Positions 38,082-46,005 of a DNA stretch of 64,000 nt are shown here, in pieces. The notes beneath the pieces are model-generated. The model was given only the letters and a program-made list of their open reading frames with translations. It was not told the DNA's origin and made no database searches. Origin of the DNA: an uncultured Myxococcales bacterium (GTDB lineage Bacteria; Myxococcota_A; UBA9042). Location: positions 37,708 through 101,707 of the forward strand of contig CAISBR010000182.1 of assembly GCA_903883645.1 (NCBI GenBank), read 5' to 3'. How positions within the stretch are numbered: the stretch's first letter is position 1; the number at the start of each line of letters is the position of its first letter. A program made the position numbers and the translations under genes.

Positions 38082-38911
38082 TGCCCGGCGCGTGGCAGCT
38101 CGGCCTGGCCGGGGTGGGTATCGCGCACTCGCCCTCGCCGCAGCTGCATCGGCAACTACTTGATCTGGCTGGTCTTTCTGGAAACTCGCGTCTACTCGAC
38201 GGTGTGCCTTGGCCCCAGGTCGAGGCGATGCTGCGTCAGGGATTCCTATCGGGAGTCAGTGTTACGACCCCTTACAAACAGCTCGCGGCGGCGGCGATCG
38301 ATGCGTGGCCCGACGCGGTGCGGCCGACCAGCGTGAATACCTTGTGGTATCGCGAGAATCGGCTGTGGGGTACGTCGACCGATGGCCCGGGGCTGACGGC
38401 GACCCTGCCCGCGCTCGCGTGGCCGCAGCAGCGGGTGTGGCTGCTGGGCACGGGCGGGGCGGCGGTGGCGCTGGCGACTGAGTTTACCCGTCGCGGCGCG
38501 CATGTGGCCGTCACTGGCCGCAATCCTGAGCAGGCGAGCGCCCTTGCCCATCCGTTGGCCGCGCAAGTGGTGCCGTGGGGCGAGTCTTTGCCGGCCGCCA
38601 CCGTGGTGGTGCACGCCAGTCGCTGGGGTCACGCCCAAGTGGGGCGGCCCACCGATTCCACGTGGGGCTGGCTACCCTGGCAAACGTGGCAGTATAACCC
38701 TATCTATTTGCTTGATATCGTCTACCGGCGCGACGGGCCCACATGGTTCGAGCAGCTCGCTACGAGTTCGCAAGTGCCTTTGGCGCAAGCAGACCTGCCA
38801 GGGTTGTGGCTTGGGGCGGGCCTGCAGATGCTGCTCGCTCAGGCGGCGCTAGCGTTCGCGCACATCACCGGGCGACAGATCGACTGGCGGCGGCTTACCA
38901 CGAATACATGA
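38081..38911 (+). CDS. aroE: shikimate dehydrogenase
   Basis: A 276-residue NADP-dependent enzyme reducing 3-dehydroshikimate to shikimate. Motifs: GIAHSPSPQLHRQLLDLAGL (substrate serines), VSVTTPYKQLAA with the catalytic Lys, SVNTLW, TDGPGL, LLGTGGAAVALA for the nucleotide fold, and GLQMLLAQAALAF at the C-terminus. It is coupled to ribF. Its 3' end overlaps the convergent secreted-protein gene by 17 bases. The Asn-Val-Thr of the usual signature is Ser-Val-Thr here, a conservative change. Confidence 0.93.
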   Translation: MPGAWQLGLAGVGIAHSPSPQLHRQLLDLAGLSGNSRLLDGVPWPQVEAMLRQGFLSGVSVTTPYKQLAAAAIDAWPDAVRPTSVNTLWYRENRLWGTSTDGPGLTATLPALAWPQQRVWLLGTGGAAVALATEFTRRGAHVAVTGRNPEQASALAHPLAAQVVPWGESLPAATVVVHASRWGHAQVGRPTDSTWGWLPWQTWQYNPIYLLDIVYRRDGPTWFEQLATSSQVPLAQADLPGLWLGAGLQMLLAQAALAFAHITGRQIDWRRLTTNT

Positions 38912-39527
38912 GGGAAGTGTAAGGTAGCGGATATGCTCCGTAAAATCCTACGCGATCCCACAACACCGTCATCATCAGGTCTACGGCGACAGAAAAACCG
39001 GAGCGTTGGACCGCGCCGAACTCGAAGCCGAAGCCGCCTGCCATCGAGTACATCACCGACACAGCCGCTTTAGAATTGGTAATATCTTTACACTGTTGTG
39101 TCTGGCAGTTGCCGCTGTTGACCGAAATCGCCGTGGTTTGATCGCGCTCCGCGTGGGCGGAACCGGCCAGCGTCAAGCGCAGTGCCGTTGTGGTCGGAAA
39201 CATAGCGCCGCGACGCGAACCCGACCAAACCAGTGCATAATTGATGTACTGCGCGCCGAAAAACATCGCCAGGTAGTTGCCGCGATCGGCGTACAGGGGC
39301 AAGAAATCGAGCTGCAGCGCGTGGTTGCCCGAGTAGTAGCGGTAGGCGAAGCCGCTCAGCCCGCCCTTGAAGTCGCCCGCCACGCCAATCGCATGGGTAT
39401 TGTTCTGCACTTGCTCGTCGTGCCCGACCAGCACCTTAGCGGCCTGCGCCTCGACCGGGCGCGGTGCAACCGTCAGCGTCAGTGCGGCAAGGAGTAGCCA
39501 GGCCCATGGTATTGTTCGCCAATTCAT
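38895..39527 (-). CDS. secreted beta-barrel-like protein (last gene of the radical-SAM operon)
   Basis: A 210-residue protein with a Sec signal peptide (MNWRTIPWAWLLLAALTL...VEAQA). AGGAGG lies five bases before the ATG. The mature part alternates polar and hydrophobic residues with many aromatics (FAYRYYSGNHALQLDFLPL; GAQYINYALVWSGS) and ends in YTSLMYSW. A terminal aromatic residue is typical of outer-membrane beta barrels. It contains one CQTQQC loop. It is a paralogue of the preceding gene (shared HxIGVAGxF, RYYxGN/RYFGN, PTTTALRLT/PSTTALRLT and C-terminal YSW), nine bases downstream of it. An outer-membrane protein of unknown role; whether it is modified by the operon's maturases is not known. 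Confidence 0.78.
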   Translation of the reverse strand: MNWRTIPWAWLLLAALTLTVAPRPVEAQAAKVLVGHDEQVQNNTHAIGVAGDFKGGLSGFAYRYYSGNHALQLDFLPLYADRGNYLAMFFGAQYINYALVWSGSRRGAMFPTTTALRLTLAGSAHAERDQTTAISVNSGNCQTQQCKDITNSKAAVSVMYSMAGGFGFEFGAVQRSGFSVAVDLMMTVLWDRVGFYGAYPLPYTSLMYSW

Positions 39528-39536
39528 CGCCACCTC

Positions 39537-40274
39537 CTACCAGCTGTAGACCAGTGCCGATTGCGGCAGCGGCAAGATGTACGACAGACCCTGCTGATCG
39601 ATCGCCGCGACCAGCAGCAGATCCAGCGAAAGCGAGAAGCCGGGGGCGACAATCCCACCAAATTCCGCGCCCAGCCCCGCGCCCAGGTTGACCGACGACT
39701 CGCGCGTGGTGCTGGTATTGGGCGTGCCAATGCCCTGCGAAAACGTGAAGTTGGTCGTGGTGGTCTTGCGCAGATAGTAGTGTGCGCCGCCCGTCAGCCG
39801 CAGTGCGGTGGTCGACGGCATCAGGCCGCGGGCGTTGGGTGTGTGCCAAATCAGCACGTATTGCACGAGCGACGCGCCTACAAAGGCCAGCGCCTCCGAG
39901 CCGCGGTCGGTGATGACCGCCAAGCAGCTCGCCTGCACCGAGGTATTGCCAAAATAACGCCGGTAAGTCAGGCCGGTACCGGTGGCAAAGCTGCCCGCCA
40001 CGCCGATGCCGTGCACGTTGACCTGTTCCCCGGGCTTGACCCGCGGCACCGGCGCGACCGGCGATACTTCCGCTGCTGCGGGGCGCGGTTGTGGCGCCGC
40101 CAACGGAGGAATCGCTGCATCCCTGCCGCTGTCGGCGGCCTTGATGGGCGCTGCATCGGGCAGGGGTGTGGGTTCTGGATCGGCCCATGCGGAGCCGGCG
40201 GTCAGCAGCGCGGCCGCTGCCAAGGCGAACGCTACGCCGCGCCCCCGAGTGTTGTCGTTGCCCATGCGCCCCAT
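39537..40274 (-). CDS. secreted beta-barrel-like protein, paralogue
   Basis: A 245-residue protein with a signal peptide (AFALAAAALLTAGSAWA) and a Pro/Ala-rich linker of about 60 residues before the barrel-like domain. That domain starts VNVHGIGVAGSFATG and ends SALVYSW. GGAGG precedes the ATG at 40274; a second in-frame ATG nine bases later is possible. It starts 60 bases after the HxsB-type maturase gene and is likely on the same transcript. No enzymatic motif. Its linker and lack of cysteines in the barrel distinguish it from its neighbour. Confidence 0.78.
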   Translation of the reverse strand: MGRMGNDNTRGRGVAFALAAAALLTAGSAWADPEPTPLPDAAPIKAADSGRDAAIPPLAAPQPRPAAAEVSPVAPVPRVKPGEQVNVHGIGVAGSFATGTGLTYRRYFGNTSVQASCLAVITDRGSEALAFVGASLVQYVLIWHTPNARGLMPSTTALRLTGGAHYYLRKTTTTNFTFSQGIGTPNTSTTRESSVNLGAGLGAEFGGIVAPGFSLSLDLLLVAAIDQQGLSYILPLPQSALVYSW

Positions 40275-40334
40275 GCCGGCCTCCTGCAAACCCCATCAGT
40301 CTAGCAGGTCGCGGTGCCGGTGCCTATGCGGCCC

Positions 40335-41849
40335 CTACTCGGCGTTGTCGCCCAGGGCCGAGCGGTCTTGCAGGTAGTGGTCCAGCACCCGTGTCGAGGT
40401 CCAACGCTCAAAGATTTTCATCTCTTCGGGGTCGGCGCGCTCCACGCGGGCCATCAACCAGTCGAACACGCGCTTGTGCTTCTTGCACCACACCGAGTCG
40501 CGCATCCGCCCCTGCAGGCTGCCTTGGGTCTTGTAGTTGTACTCGACCTGCTGGCCGCACCACGGCTTGTAGACGCAATTGACGCAGTCGGGCTGGCCGT
40601 CGTTCAGGCCCGCCATCACCATCGCGCGGGTCTGGGCGTTGGTCATCAAGTGGTGGTAAGTGTCGTTCACCGTGCCGATTTTGAACATTTCGTCGCCCAT
40701 CGAGGCCACAAAACGCCCCTCGTCCGACGAGTAGATGCTGCCATCCGGCGCGTAGCCGATTTGGCCCACGCACGCACCGCCCGGGCTGCGCAAGTCCAGG
40801 TAATTCGGCTCTTGGTCGGTCAGGATCTTGGCCAGCATCAGCGCGGCGTGGCGCTCCATCACCTGCACACCATTCTTGTTCAATTCCAGAATGTATTCGG
40901 CGGCGTTGGCGTAAAACTCCAAGAACTCGTCCATCGAATAGCCCAGCGTCTTGTACGAGCGCGAGGCAAAGCCGAACGGATCGAGCTTGCGCAAGAAAAT
41001 CGCCTTACAGCCCACCTCAACATACTGATCGACGATATCTTTCCAGCGGGTCAGACCCGGCTTGGTGATCGTGGGCAGCGCCTCCACGCGGTACAGGTTG
41101 GGATCGAGCCCCATGTCCTTGTAACGCTGATTGATCTTCTTCATCCACCCCACCACCGAGGCGTGGGCGTTGCCGTCTTTGTAGATGCGGATCTTATTGT
41201 GCAAATCTTCGGGCCCATCGAGCGACGTGCACAGCTGCACTTTGCGATCGATCAGGTAGTCGAGCTTGTCGTCGTCCATCAGGCTCAGGTTCGTGACCAG
41301 CGAGAACGACAAGGTCTTGCCCGCCAAGGCATTTTTCTGCCGGGCGTACTCCACAATGTGTTGCAGCACATCCCAGTTGGCCAGCGGCTCGCCGCCCTGG
41401 AACTCGATGTTCACGCCCGGGCTGGTGGTCTGAAACACCAAATCCACTGCGCGTTCAGCAGTTTCGATGCTCATGTCGGTGTCGGTACGGTCCATGCCCA
41501 CAATCGAGCTGTGGCAGTACTGGCAGCCATGGTTGCAGCGGTGCGTCAGCACAAAGGCGTGCAAGGTCGGGCCGTAGAACAAGTATTGGTGCTTGCGCTT
41601 CCAGCGATCGGCCTGGGCCTTGACATCGACCTTGGCCGCGATCAAGTTGGCCGCCGTCAGCCGCTCGTACAGCCCGTCGCCCGGCACCGTGGCGCCTTCG
41701 CTCAGCCGCCGCAGCTCGTCGGGCGTCAAAAACAGGTGATCGCCCAGGTCGTTGGTCACCAAGTAGTGCTGACCGACAACGCGGTGGTTAAAGGGCATCG
41801 CGAAGTCGGCCTTGACCCGGCCGAGCGAGATCACGTCGCTCACTTGCAT
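40335..41849 (-). CDS. HxsB-type radical-SAM/SPASM peptide maturase
   Basis: A 504-residue protein. The N-terminal 90 residues (GQHYLVTNDLGDHLFLTPDE) resemble the front part of HxsB maturases of the His-Xaa-Ser system. The radical-SAM motif is LTHRCNHGCQYC (C105, C109, C112), followed by NIEFQGGEPLANWD, LVTNLSLM, LCTSLDGPEDLH and FLRKLDPFGFASRS. The SPASM end has YLDLRSPGGACVG, SSDEGRFVASMGDEMF, CVNCVYKPWCG and a final Cys in SVWCKKH. These blocks match the HxsB family as I know it. Such enzymes use SAM radicals to modify a ribosomal peptide. AAGGA lies eight bases before the ATG; the gene starts three bases after the HxsD-like gene stop. Confidence 0.85.
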   Translation of the reverse strand: MQVSDVISLGRVKADFAMPFNHRVVGQHYLVTNDLGDHLFLTPDELRRLSEGATVPGDGLYERLTAANLIAAKVDVKAQADRWKRKHQYLFYGPTLHAFVLTHRCNHGCQYCHSSIVGMDRTDTDMSIETAERAVDLVFQTTSPGVNIEFQGGEPLANWDVLQHIVEYARQKNALAGKTLSFSLVTNLSLMDDDKLDYLIDRKVQLCTSLDGPEDLHNKIRIYKDGNAHASVVGWMKKINQRYKDMGLDPNLYRVEALPTITKPGLTRWKDIVDQYVEVGCKAIFLRKLDPFGFASRSYKTLGYSMDEFLEFYANAAEYILELNKNGVQVMERHAALMLAKILTDQEPNYLDLRSPGGACVGQIGYAPDGSIYSSDEGRFVASMGDEMFKIGTVNDTYHHLMTNAQTRAMVMAGLNDGQPDCVNCVYKPWCGQQVEYNYKTQGSLQGRMRDSVWCKKHKRVFDWLMARVERADPEEMKIFERWTSTRVLDHYLQDRSALGDNAE

Positions 41850-41852
41850 GCG

Positions 41853-42089
41853 CTAAATCCTTTTCTTCTTACGTTGCATGGTGTTGTGCAGGGCGAAGTT
41901 GCAGAACTCGGCGACCACATCGCCCTCGACCTCGCCGTCGATGTCCGACACGGTCACGGCGTAGTGCTCGCCGTCGCGCACGATCTTGAACGAGGCAAAA
42001 TCCGCAAAGGTATTCGCCGCTTCTTTGATCGCCTGCTGCATATACATGGCGCGGTGCAGCCGCACCACGGCCGGTTGGTCCTGGCTCAT
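41853..42089 (-). CDS. HxsD-like small protein (78 residues)
   Basis: A very short protein beginning VVRLHRAMYMQQAIKEAANT and ending VVAEFCNFALHNTMQRKKK. The order of features (VxLxxxMYxxxAIxxAAxxF, an acidic strand, then EFxNxAL) parallels the neighbouring HxsD-type protein: MYPIEVLYGAAYVF, then EFGNELLSQAL. It is thus a minimal HxsD-like protein. GAGG lies five bases before the ATG. It sits between the HxsD-type gene (18 bases away) and the HxsB-type gene (3 bases away). It may be a partner or adaptor for the maturase, or itself the modified peptide. It has a single Cys in the EFCN motif and a basic tail. Confidence 0.75.
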   Translation of the reverse strand: MSQDQPAVVRLHRAMYMQQAIKEAANTFADFASFKIVRDGEHYAVTVSDIDGEVEGDVVAEFCNFALHNTMQRKKKRI

Positions 42090-42107
42090 GGGAACCTCAC
42101 GCTGCGG

Positions 42108-42569
42108 TTAGGGCTGCTCGGCCGACTTCTTCTTGAACTTATCTTCCCACGGCACGGCGATACCCAGCGGATCGTCTAAGAAATCCATGCCGTCATCGCT
42201 CGAGTCCAAGAAATCGGTCGGCAGGGTGCCACCGGCCGCGCCGGCGATCGCCTGGGTGGTGATCTCTTCGATGATCTTCTGGTTCTGCTTGACGATCTTG
42301 CGCCGCAGCGCCTGACTCAGCAGTTCGTTGCCAAATTCTCCAGAGAGATCGAGCAGTTCCTTCTCGCTAAAGTCGGTCTTGCCGCGCAGGTGCACCAAGT
42401 AGCGACCGCCCTTGCTCTGTCCTTCGTCTTTGTCGAGCAGCACAAAGCAGCGATCGATAAAGACGTAGGCGGCGCCATACAGCACCTCGATCGGGTACAT
42501 ACCCACTTCTAGGGCCAGCGTGACACGGTGGGCCGCCGTGTCTACGGATTCGACAGTATGTTGAGCCAT
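42108..42569 (-). CDS. HxsD-type protein of a His-Xaa-Ser-like system
   Basis: A 153-residue protein. Residues 10-110 match the HxsD pattern: LALEVGMYPIEVLYGAAYVF, a strand pair with VHLRGK, then SGEFGNELLSQALRRKIVKQ and an IIEEITTQAI helix. A further acidic tail (LDSSDDGMDFLDDPLG) extends it beyond the usual HxsD length. HxsD is an obligate but biochemically uncharacterised partner of the HxsB and HxsC maturases. I chose the ATG at 42569, with GGGA ten bases upstream; an ATG at 42677 would add a Pro/Ala-rich extension and overlap the upstream radical-SAM gene by 23 bases. Confidence 0.78.
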   Translation of the reverse strand: MAQHTVESVDTAAHRVTLALEVGMYPIEVLYGAAYVFIDRCFVLLDKDEGQSKGGRYLVHLRGKTDFSEKELLDLSGEFGNELLSQALRRKIVKQNQKIIEEITTQAIAGAAGGTLPTDFLDSSDDGMDFLDDPLGIAVPWEDKFKKKSAEQP

Positions 42570-42654
42570 TTCTGCATGTTCCCTGGGCTCGTCGTCCGAG
42601 CCCGCTGCGGGGGTCGCGGTGGCCGAGGGGGCGGCTACCGGCGTTCCAGTCCTT

Positions 42655-43881
42655 CTACCTTGTGCCTCGCGGCGCATCAACCTTGTCAACCGGCCTTGGC
42701 GCCGGTACCTGCGCTTGCGACTGCGCATAGTCGGCATCCACCTCGTCGTCGGCGGGGTGCCAGCCTTCGGGCTGCCAATCGCGCGCTGTGGGGTCTTGGC
42801 GGCGCTTGGGATCACTGGTGGGCTCGACTAGGCGCTCGCCACTCGGCGCGCTGGGGCTGGTCGCCCGATAGGCACCCTGCTTGCCCTGATGGGCAGCGGG
42901 CAGTGTCGCCAAATTCTTAAACTTTTGCAGCCGCCAAGCGGGATCGCTCTGCTCGTCGAGCGCAATCCTCGAGATAATTGGCCGCGGATCGACAAAAAGT
43001 GGAGACAATTCAGCTGGATCGTAAGCATCGCCGCGATCAAACAGCCCGCCGCAGATCGACCGCAGCGTGCACTGATCGCACACCGCCGCGTACAGGTGAC
43101 CCCACTCGGTCTGCCGCACCGTGCCCTTGTTGTCTAAGAAATGCACAATGCGCTCTTCGCTTTTCACGATTTTGCGCGTCTCGGTCGAGCAATGCGCAAA
43201 CTCGGTCATGTAGCACAGCGGCACGCGCTCGACGCGAAAACTGCGCCCCGTCTCGTGCAACCGGCGCATCGCCTTGCTCAGCGACACCTCAAGATCTTGC
43301 ATTCGCGCCGTAAAATACTGATTGCTGGTGGCGCGGCCGATCGACGGGTCCAGATTGTTCCACACAAAATGGTGCACAAACGGGAAGTTCTGGATAAACC
43401 ACTCGACCGTCTCGTGCAGGTGATCGCAGTTGTAGCGGTTGATTACCGTGTTGATATTGACCGTAATGTCCGTCTTGCTCAGGTGGTGCAGCGCTTGCTC
43501 GGCCCAGGCCAGCGAGCCGGGCGTGCCGGTCAAGAAGTCTTCGAGCCGGTGCTTGCAGCTATGGATGCTGATGTGGACGTGCTGTAAGCCCGCATCCGCC
43601 AAAGATTTTACGTAGTCACCGTCGGCCATCTTCTGGCCATTGGTGATCATCCGCACATGCAAGCCGCGCTCGCGGGCATAGGCAATCGACTCGGTTAGGA
43701 TCGGCGACAGGGTCGGCTCGCCACCGGTCAAGATCACGCCAAAATAATCGCGCGTTACAAAGTCGTCGACAATGGTGCGAACTTGCTCTAAGTCGTAGAA
43801 AAATGGCGTTTCCGGATTGCTGCAAAAACCGCAATTCTGATTGCAGTGCCGCACCATCTGGATGTAGCCGATGTTTGCCAC
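42655..43881 (-). CDS. radical-SAM protein with C-terminal auxiliary-cluster motif
   Basis: A 408-residue protein starting at GTG, three bases after the previous stop. The cluster motif CNQNCGFC (C13, C17, C20) is almost at the N-terminus. Other motifs are VILTGGEPTLSP (SAM binding), MITNGQKM and HISIHS. A SPASM/twitch-like CDQCTLRSICGG lies near residue 285. The last 80 residues are disordered and Pro/Asp-rich. It occupies the position of HxsC, but its sequence looks more like the adjacent 665-residue radical-SAM protein than the HxsC consensus I remember, so I do not assign that name. Role: probable peptide maturase in the same pathway. Confidence 0.85.
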   Translation of the reverse strand: MANIGYIQMVRHCNQNCGFCSNPETPFFYDLEQVRTIVDDFVTRDYFGVILTGGEPTLSPILTESIAYARERGLHVRMITNGQKMADGDYVKSLADAGLQHVHISIHSCKHRLEDFLTGTPGSLAWAEQALHHLSKTDITVNINTVINRYNCDHLHETVEWFIQNFPFVHHFVWNNLDPSIGRATSNQYFTARMQDLEVSLSKAMRRLHETGRSFRVERVPLCYMTEFAHCSTETRKIVKSEERIVHFLDNKGTVRQTEWGHLYAAVCDQCTLRSICGGLFDRGDAYDPAELSPLFVDPRPIISRIALDEQSDPAWRLQKFKNLATLPAAHQGKQGAYRATSPSAPSGERLVEPTSDPKRRQDPTARDWQPEGWHPADDEVDADYAQSQAQVPAPRPVDKVDAPRGTR

Positions 43882-43884
43882 GCT

Positions 43885-45882
43885 CTACCCCATCTCGCCA
43901 AGGTGACCCGTCTCGCCAAGGTGACCCGTCTCGCCCTTGGCCGTCACCTCGCCCACGGTCTGGCGTTCAGGCCGGTGCAGACCCAGCACGCGGCTTTGAT
44001 CGCGGCGGCTGCGGCCCGCGTTGGCTTGCTGCAGGCGGTCGGTTAGCTTGTCAAAATCCTGAGCATCGGTGCGCGGTTGGCCCTGATCGTCGAGCGGGGT
44101 CATCTGCGCAAAGCCAAAGTTGCGCAAATAGTTGATATGGATGCCCTTGCACTGGTCGAAGCGGCTACACAGCCCACAGCGCACGCTTTTGGCGTAATAC
44201 TCGCGGGTAATGTAATGGTGCACGTAGCGATCAAGGTGCAAATCGCCCGCGCCATCGAGCAACTTGGCATCGAGCACGCTGTGATCGCCGGGCACGCTCG
44301 CCGCGCCCACCACGCACGCGGGCAGGTTCTTGATGCGCAACCCCAGCCGCGCCAGCTTGCGCAGTGTCTCGGGCTCGGGATCGGCCGCTTGCGACTCGCT
44401 CAGGTATTCGTGGTTGGGCAGCGTGCAGATCAGTCGCGATCCCCAAGCTTTACATGTCGACGGTCGCGCCAGCAGCCACGCCGCGATCGCCTTGTCGACT
44501 TGCAGTTCGACCTCGATCGGCGCCGCGAGGGCATGATCGCCAGTCAGCGCGCGCGCCGCATCGGCCACGGTCTTGAGCACCACGCGCAGCACGCCCGGCA
44601 CCTGCGCGAGCGGCGTTACATCGGCGCCCGCATCCAATTCCACAGCGATCTTCGGGTTTTCAAAGCCCAGCGTCGCCAGCGTCGCCACGGCGTCGTCGGC
44701 CGTGCGGGCGCTCAGCTGCAGCCACTCGGGCTTTTGCGCCATAAACCGTTCGCGCGCCGGTGTGCCCGCCCAAGCCTGGTGGCTGTCGAGCCGCACGATC
44801 GGAAAGCTATTGGCCATCAACTGTTCGCGATACGGAAACAGCGTCTGCCGGCACGGGCCGTCTAAGAAGCAGAAATCGCAGCGCTCGCCGTGGCAGTCGG
44901 GCTTTAGGCCGCGGCGCAGATAGCCCTCAAAATTGTGGCGCCCACCGTCGAACTCGCTGGTCAGCTTGTGGGGTTCTTGGATCAGCTTCTCCGAGCCCTC
45001 TAAGTAGGTCACGGGTAGCCGATTGGTCCAGATGAACATGCCGGGCTTGTCGGCCCAGGCAAAAGCCTTGCGGAAATACGGAACGGCGTCGTTCAGATCA
45101 AAGAATAGCGAGTGGCGGTGCTCGTCGAAGCCGCGACCGAACGGCACGATGTGCAGCAGGTCGAACTCGCGGATGCCCATGTTGTAGTAATACTCGATGA
45201 CCTCAGGCAGAACCTTGTAATTCTGCTTGTTAATTACCACATCGATGTTGACAACCACCTTGCCGGTGGCCTGCAGATTCTGGATGCCTTTGATCCCGGT
45301 CACAAACGCCAGCGGCGTGCCGGTCAACTTGTCGTGCAAGTGCGCGGTGTGGCCGTGCATCGACACCGTGGCTTCGTTGAGCCCGGCCTCGGCAGCGGCC
45401 GCCGCGAACTTCTTGTAGCTGAACATCATCCCGTTGGTCACGGTCTGGACCCAGTCGTAGCCCACTTGGCGCCCATAGCGGATGAGCTCAATGAAATTAG
45501 GGTGTACGCTGGCCTCGCCGCCCGACAGGATCAGCCGCTCGCGGCCCATGCGCCGGCCGAGCAAGATGTAGGCCTTGAGCGACTCCACATCGATCATCGT
45601 GCCGTCTTGATTCATCGAGTCGAGACAAAACGTGCAGCGCTGATTGCACAGCCGCGTCACACGCACCCAGTGGCGCTGGTGGCGCGCGGCCTGCTCTTTC
45701 ACAAAGTCTTTGTTTTCGCCCGAGTCGTTGCCCGCCGTCGATGGCAGCGCTTCCATGCGCACCGTGCCGGTCTCCGCTTGGTGGCTGGCGCGCAGGGCCT
45801 CGGCCTCGTCGCGGTTCAACAGGCCGTCGCGGACCAGTTTTTCGACGTCAAGGTCGCTGATTGTAACGCGATCGTCTGTCAT
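43885..45882 (-). CDS. long radical-SAM protein with a second, cluster-less half
   Basis: A 665-residue protein. Radical-SAM motif CNQRCTFC (C79, C83, C86), then LILSGGEASVHPNF, VTNGMMFS and TVSMHGHTAHLHDKLTG. A first auxiliary Cys triplet is CDFCFLDGPC. From about residue 390 a further 200 residues resemble a second barrel without any CX3CX2C, ending in another triplet CGLCSRFDQCKG. The C-terminus carries the hexapeptide repeat GETGHLGETGHL. The start ATG is at 45882; the upstream ribosome site is weak. It lies immediately before the 408-residue radical-SAM gene. The role is likely peptide modification; the second half may bind the substrate. Confidence 0.83.
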   Translation of the reverse strand: MTDDRVTISDLDVEKLVRDGLLNRDEAEALRASHQAETGTVRMEALPSTAGNDSGENKDFVKEQAARHQRHWVRVTRLCNQRCTFCLDSMNQDGTMIDVESLKAYILLGRRMGRERLILSGGEASVHPNFIELIRYGRQVGYDWVQTVTNGMMFSYKKFAAAAAEAGLNEATVSMHGHTAHLHDKLTGTPLAFVTGIKGIQNLQATGKVVVNIDVVINKQNYKVLPEVIEYYYNMGIREFDLLHIVPFGRGFDEHRHSLFFDLNDAVPYFRKAFAWADKPGMFIWTNRLPVTYLEGSEKLIQEPHKLTSEFDGGRHNFEGYLRRGLKPDCHGERCDFCFLDGPCRQTLFPYREQLMANSFPIVRLDSHQAWAGTPARERFMAQKPEWLQLSARTADDAVATLATLGFENPKIAVELDAGADVTPLAQVPGVLRVVLKTVADAARALTGDHALAAPIEVELQVDKAIAAWLLARPSTCKAWGSRLICTLPNHEYLSESQAADPEPETLRKLARLGLRIKNLPACVVGAASVPGDHSVLDAKLLDGAGDLHLDRYVHHYITREYYAKSVRCGLCSRFDQCKGIHINYLRNFGFAQMTPLDDQGQPRTDAQDFDKLTDRLQQANAGRSRRDQSRVLGLHRPERQTVGEVTAKGETGHLGETGHLGEMG
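43893..43928. repeat. two 18-bp tandem repeats at the end of a radical-SAM gene
   Basis: TCTCGCCAAGGTGACCCG occurs twice exactly, with a partial third copy (TCTCGCC). On the minus strand it encodes the C-terminal GETGHL hexapeptide repeats of the 665-residue radical-SAM protein. Confidence 0.85.
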
Positions 45883-46005
45883 AGTCTGCTGAACACTCCC
45901 CGCCGACCGCCGCGCCGCTTGTCGCAGCTTTGTCAGCCTCGCCCCCCAGTTTGCACAGACAGGTCGGCGCGTCGTCAAGGCCGGCGGACTAACTCTTTAA
46001 TATAG

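Noticed and set aside
38895..40274. Possible HxsA role for the two secreted proteins
   Set aside because: Neither contains tandem His-Xaa-Ser tripeptides, so they cannot be called HxsA. They remain only positional candidates as targets.
40314..42179. 621-residue plus-strand frame over the HxsB-type gene
   Set aside because: It is antisense to a protein with all radical-SAM and SPASM motifs, and its His/Val/Leu-rich composition is typical of a shadow.
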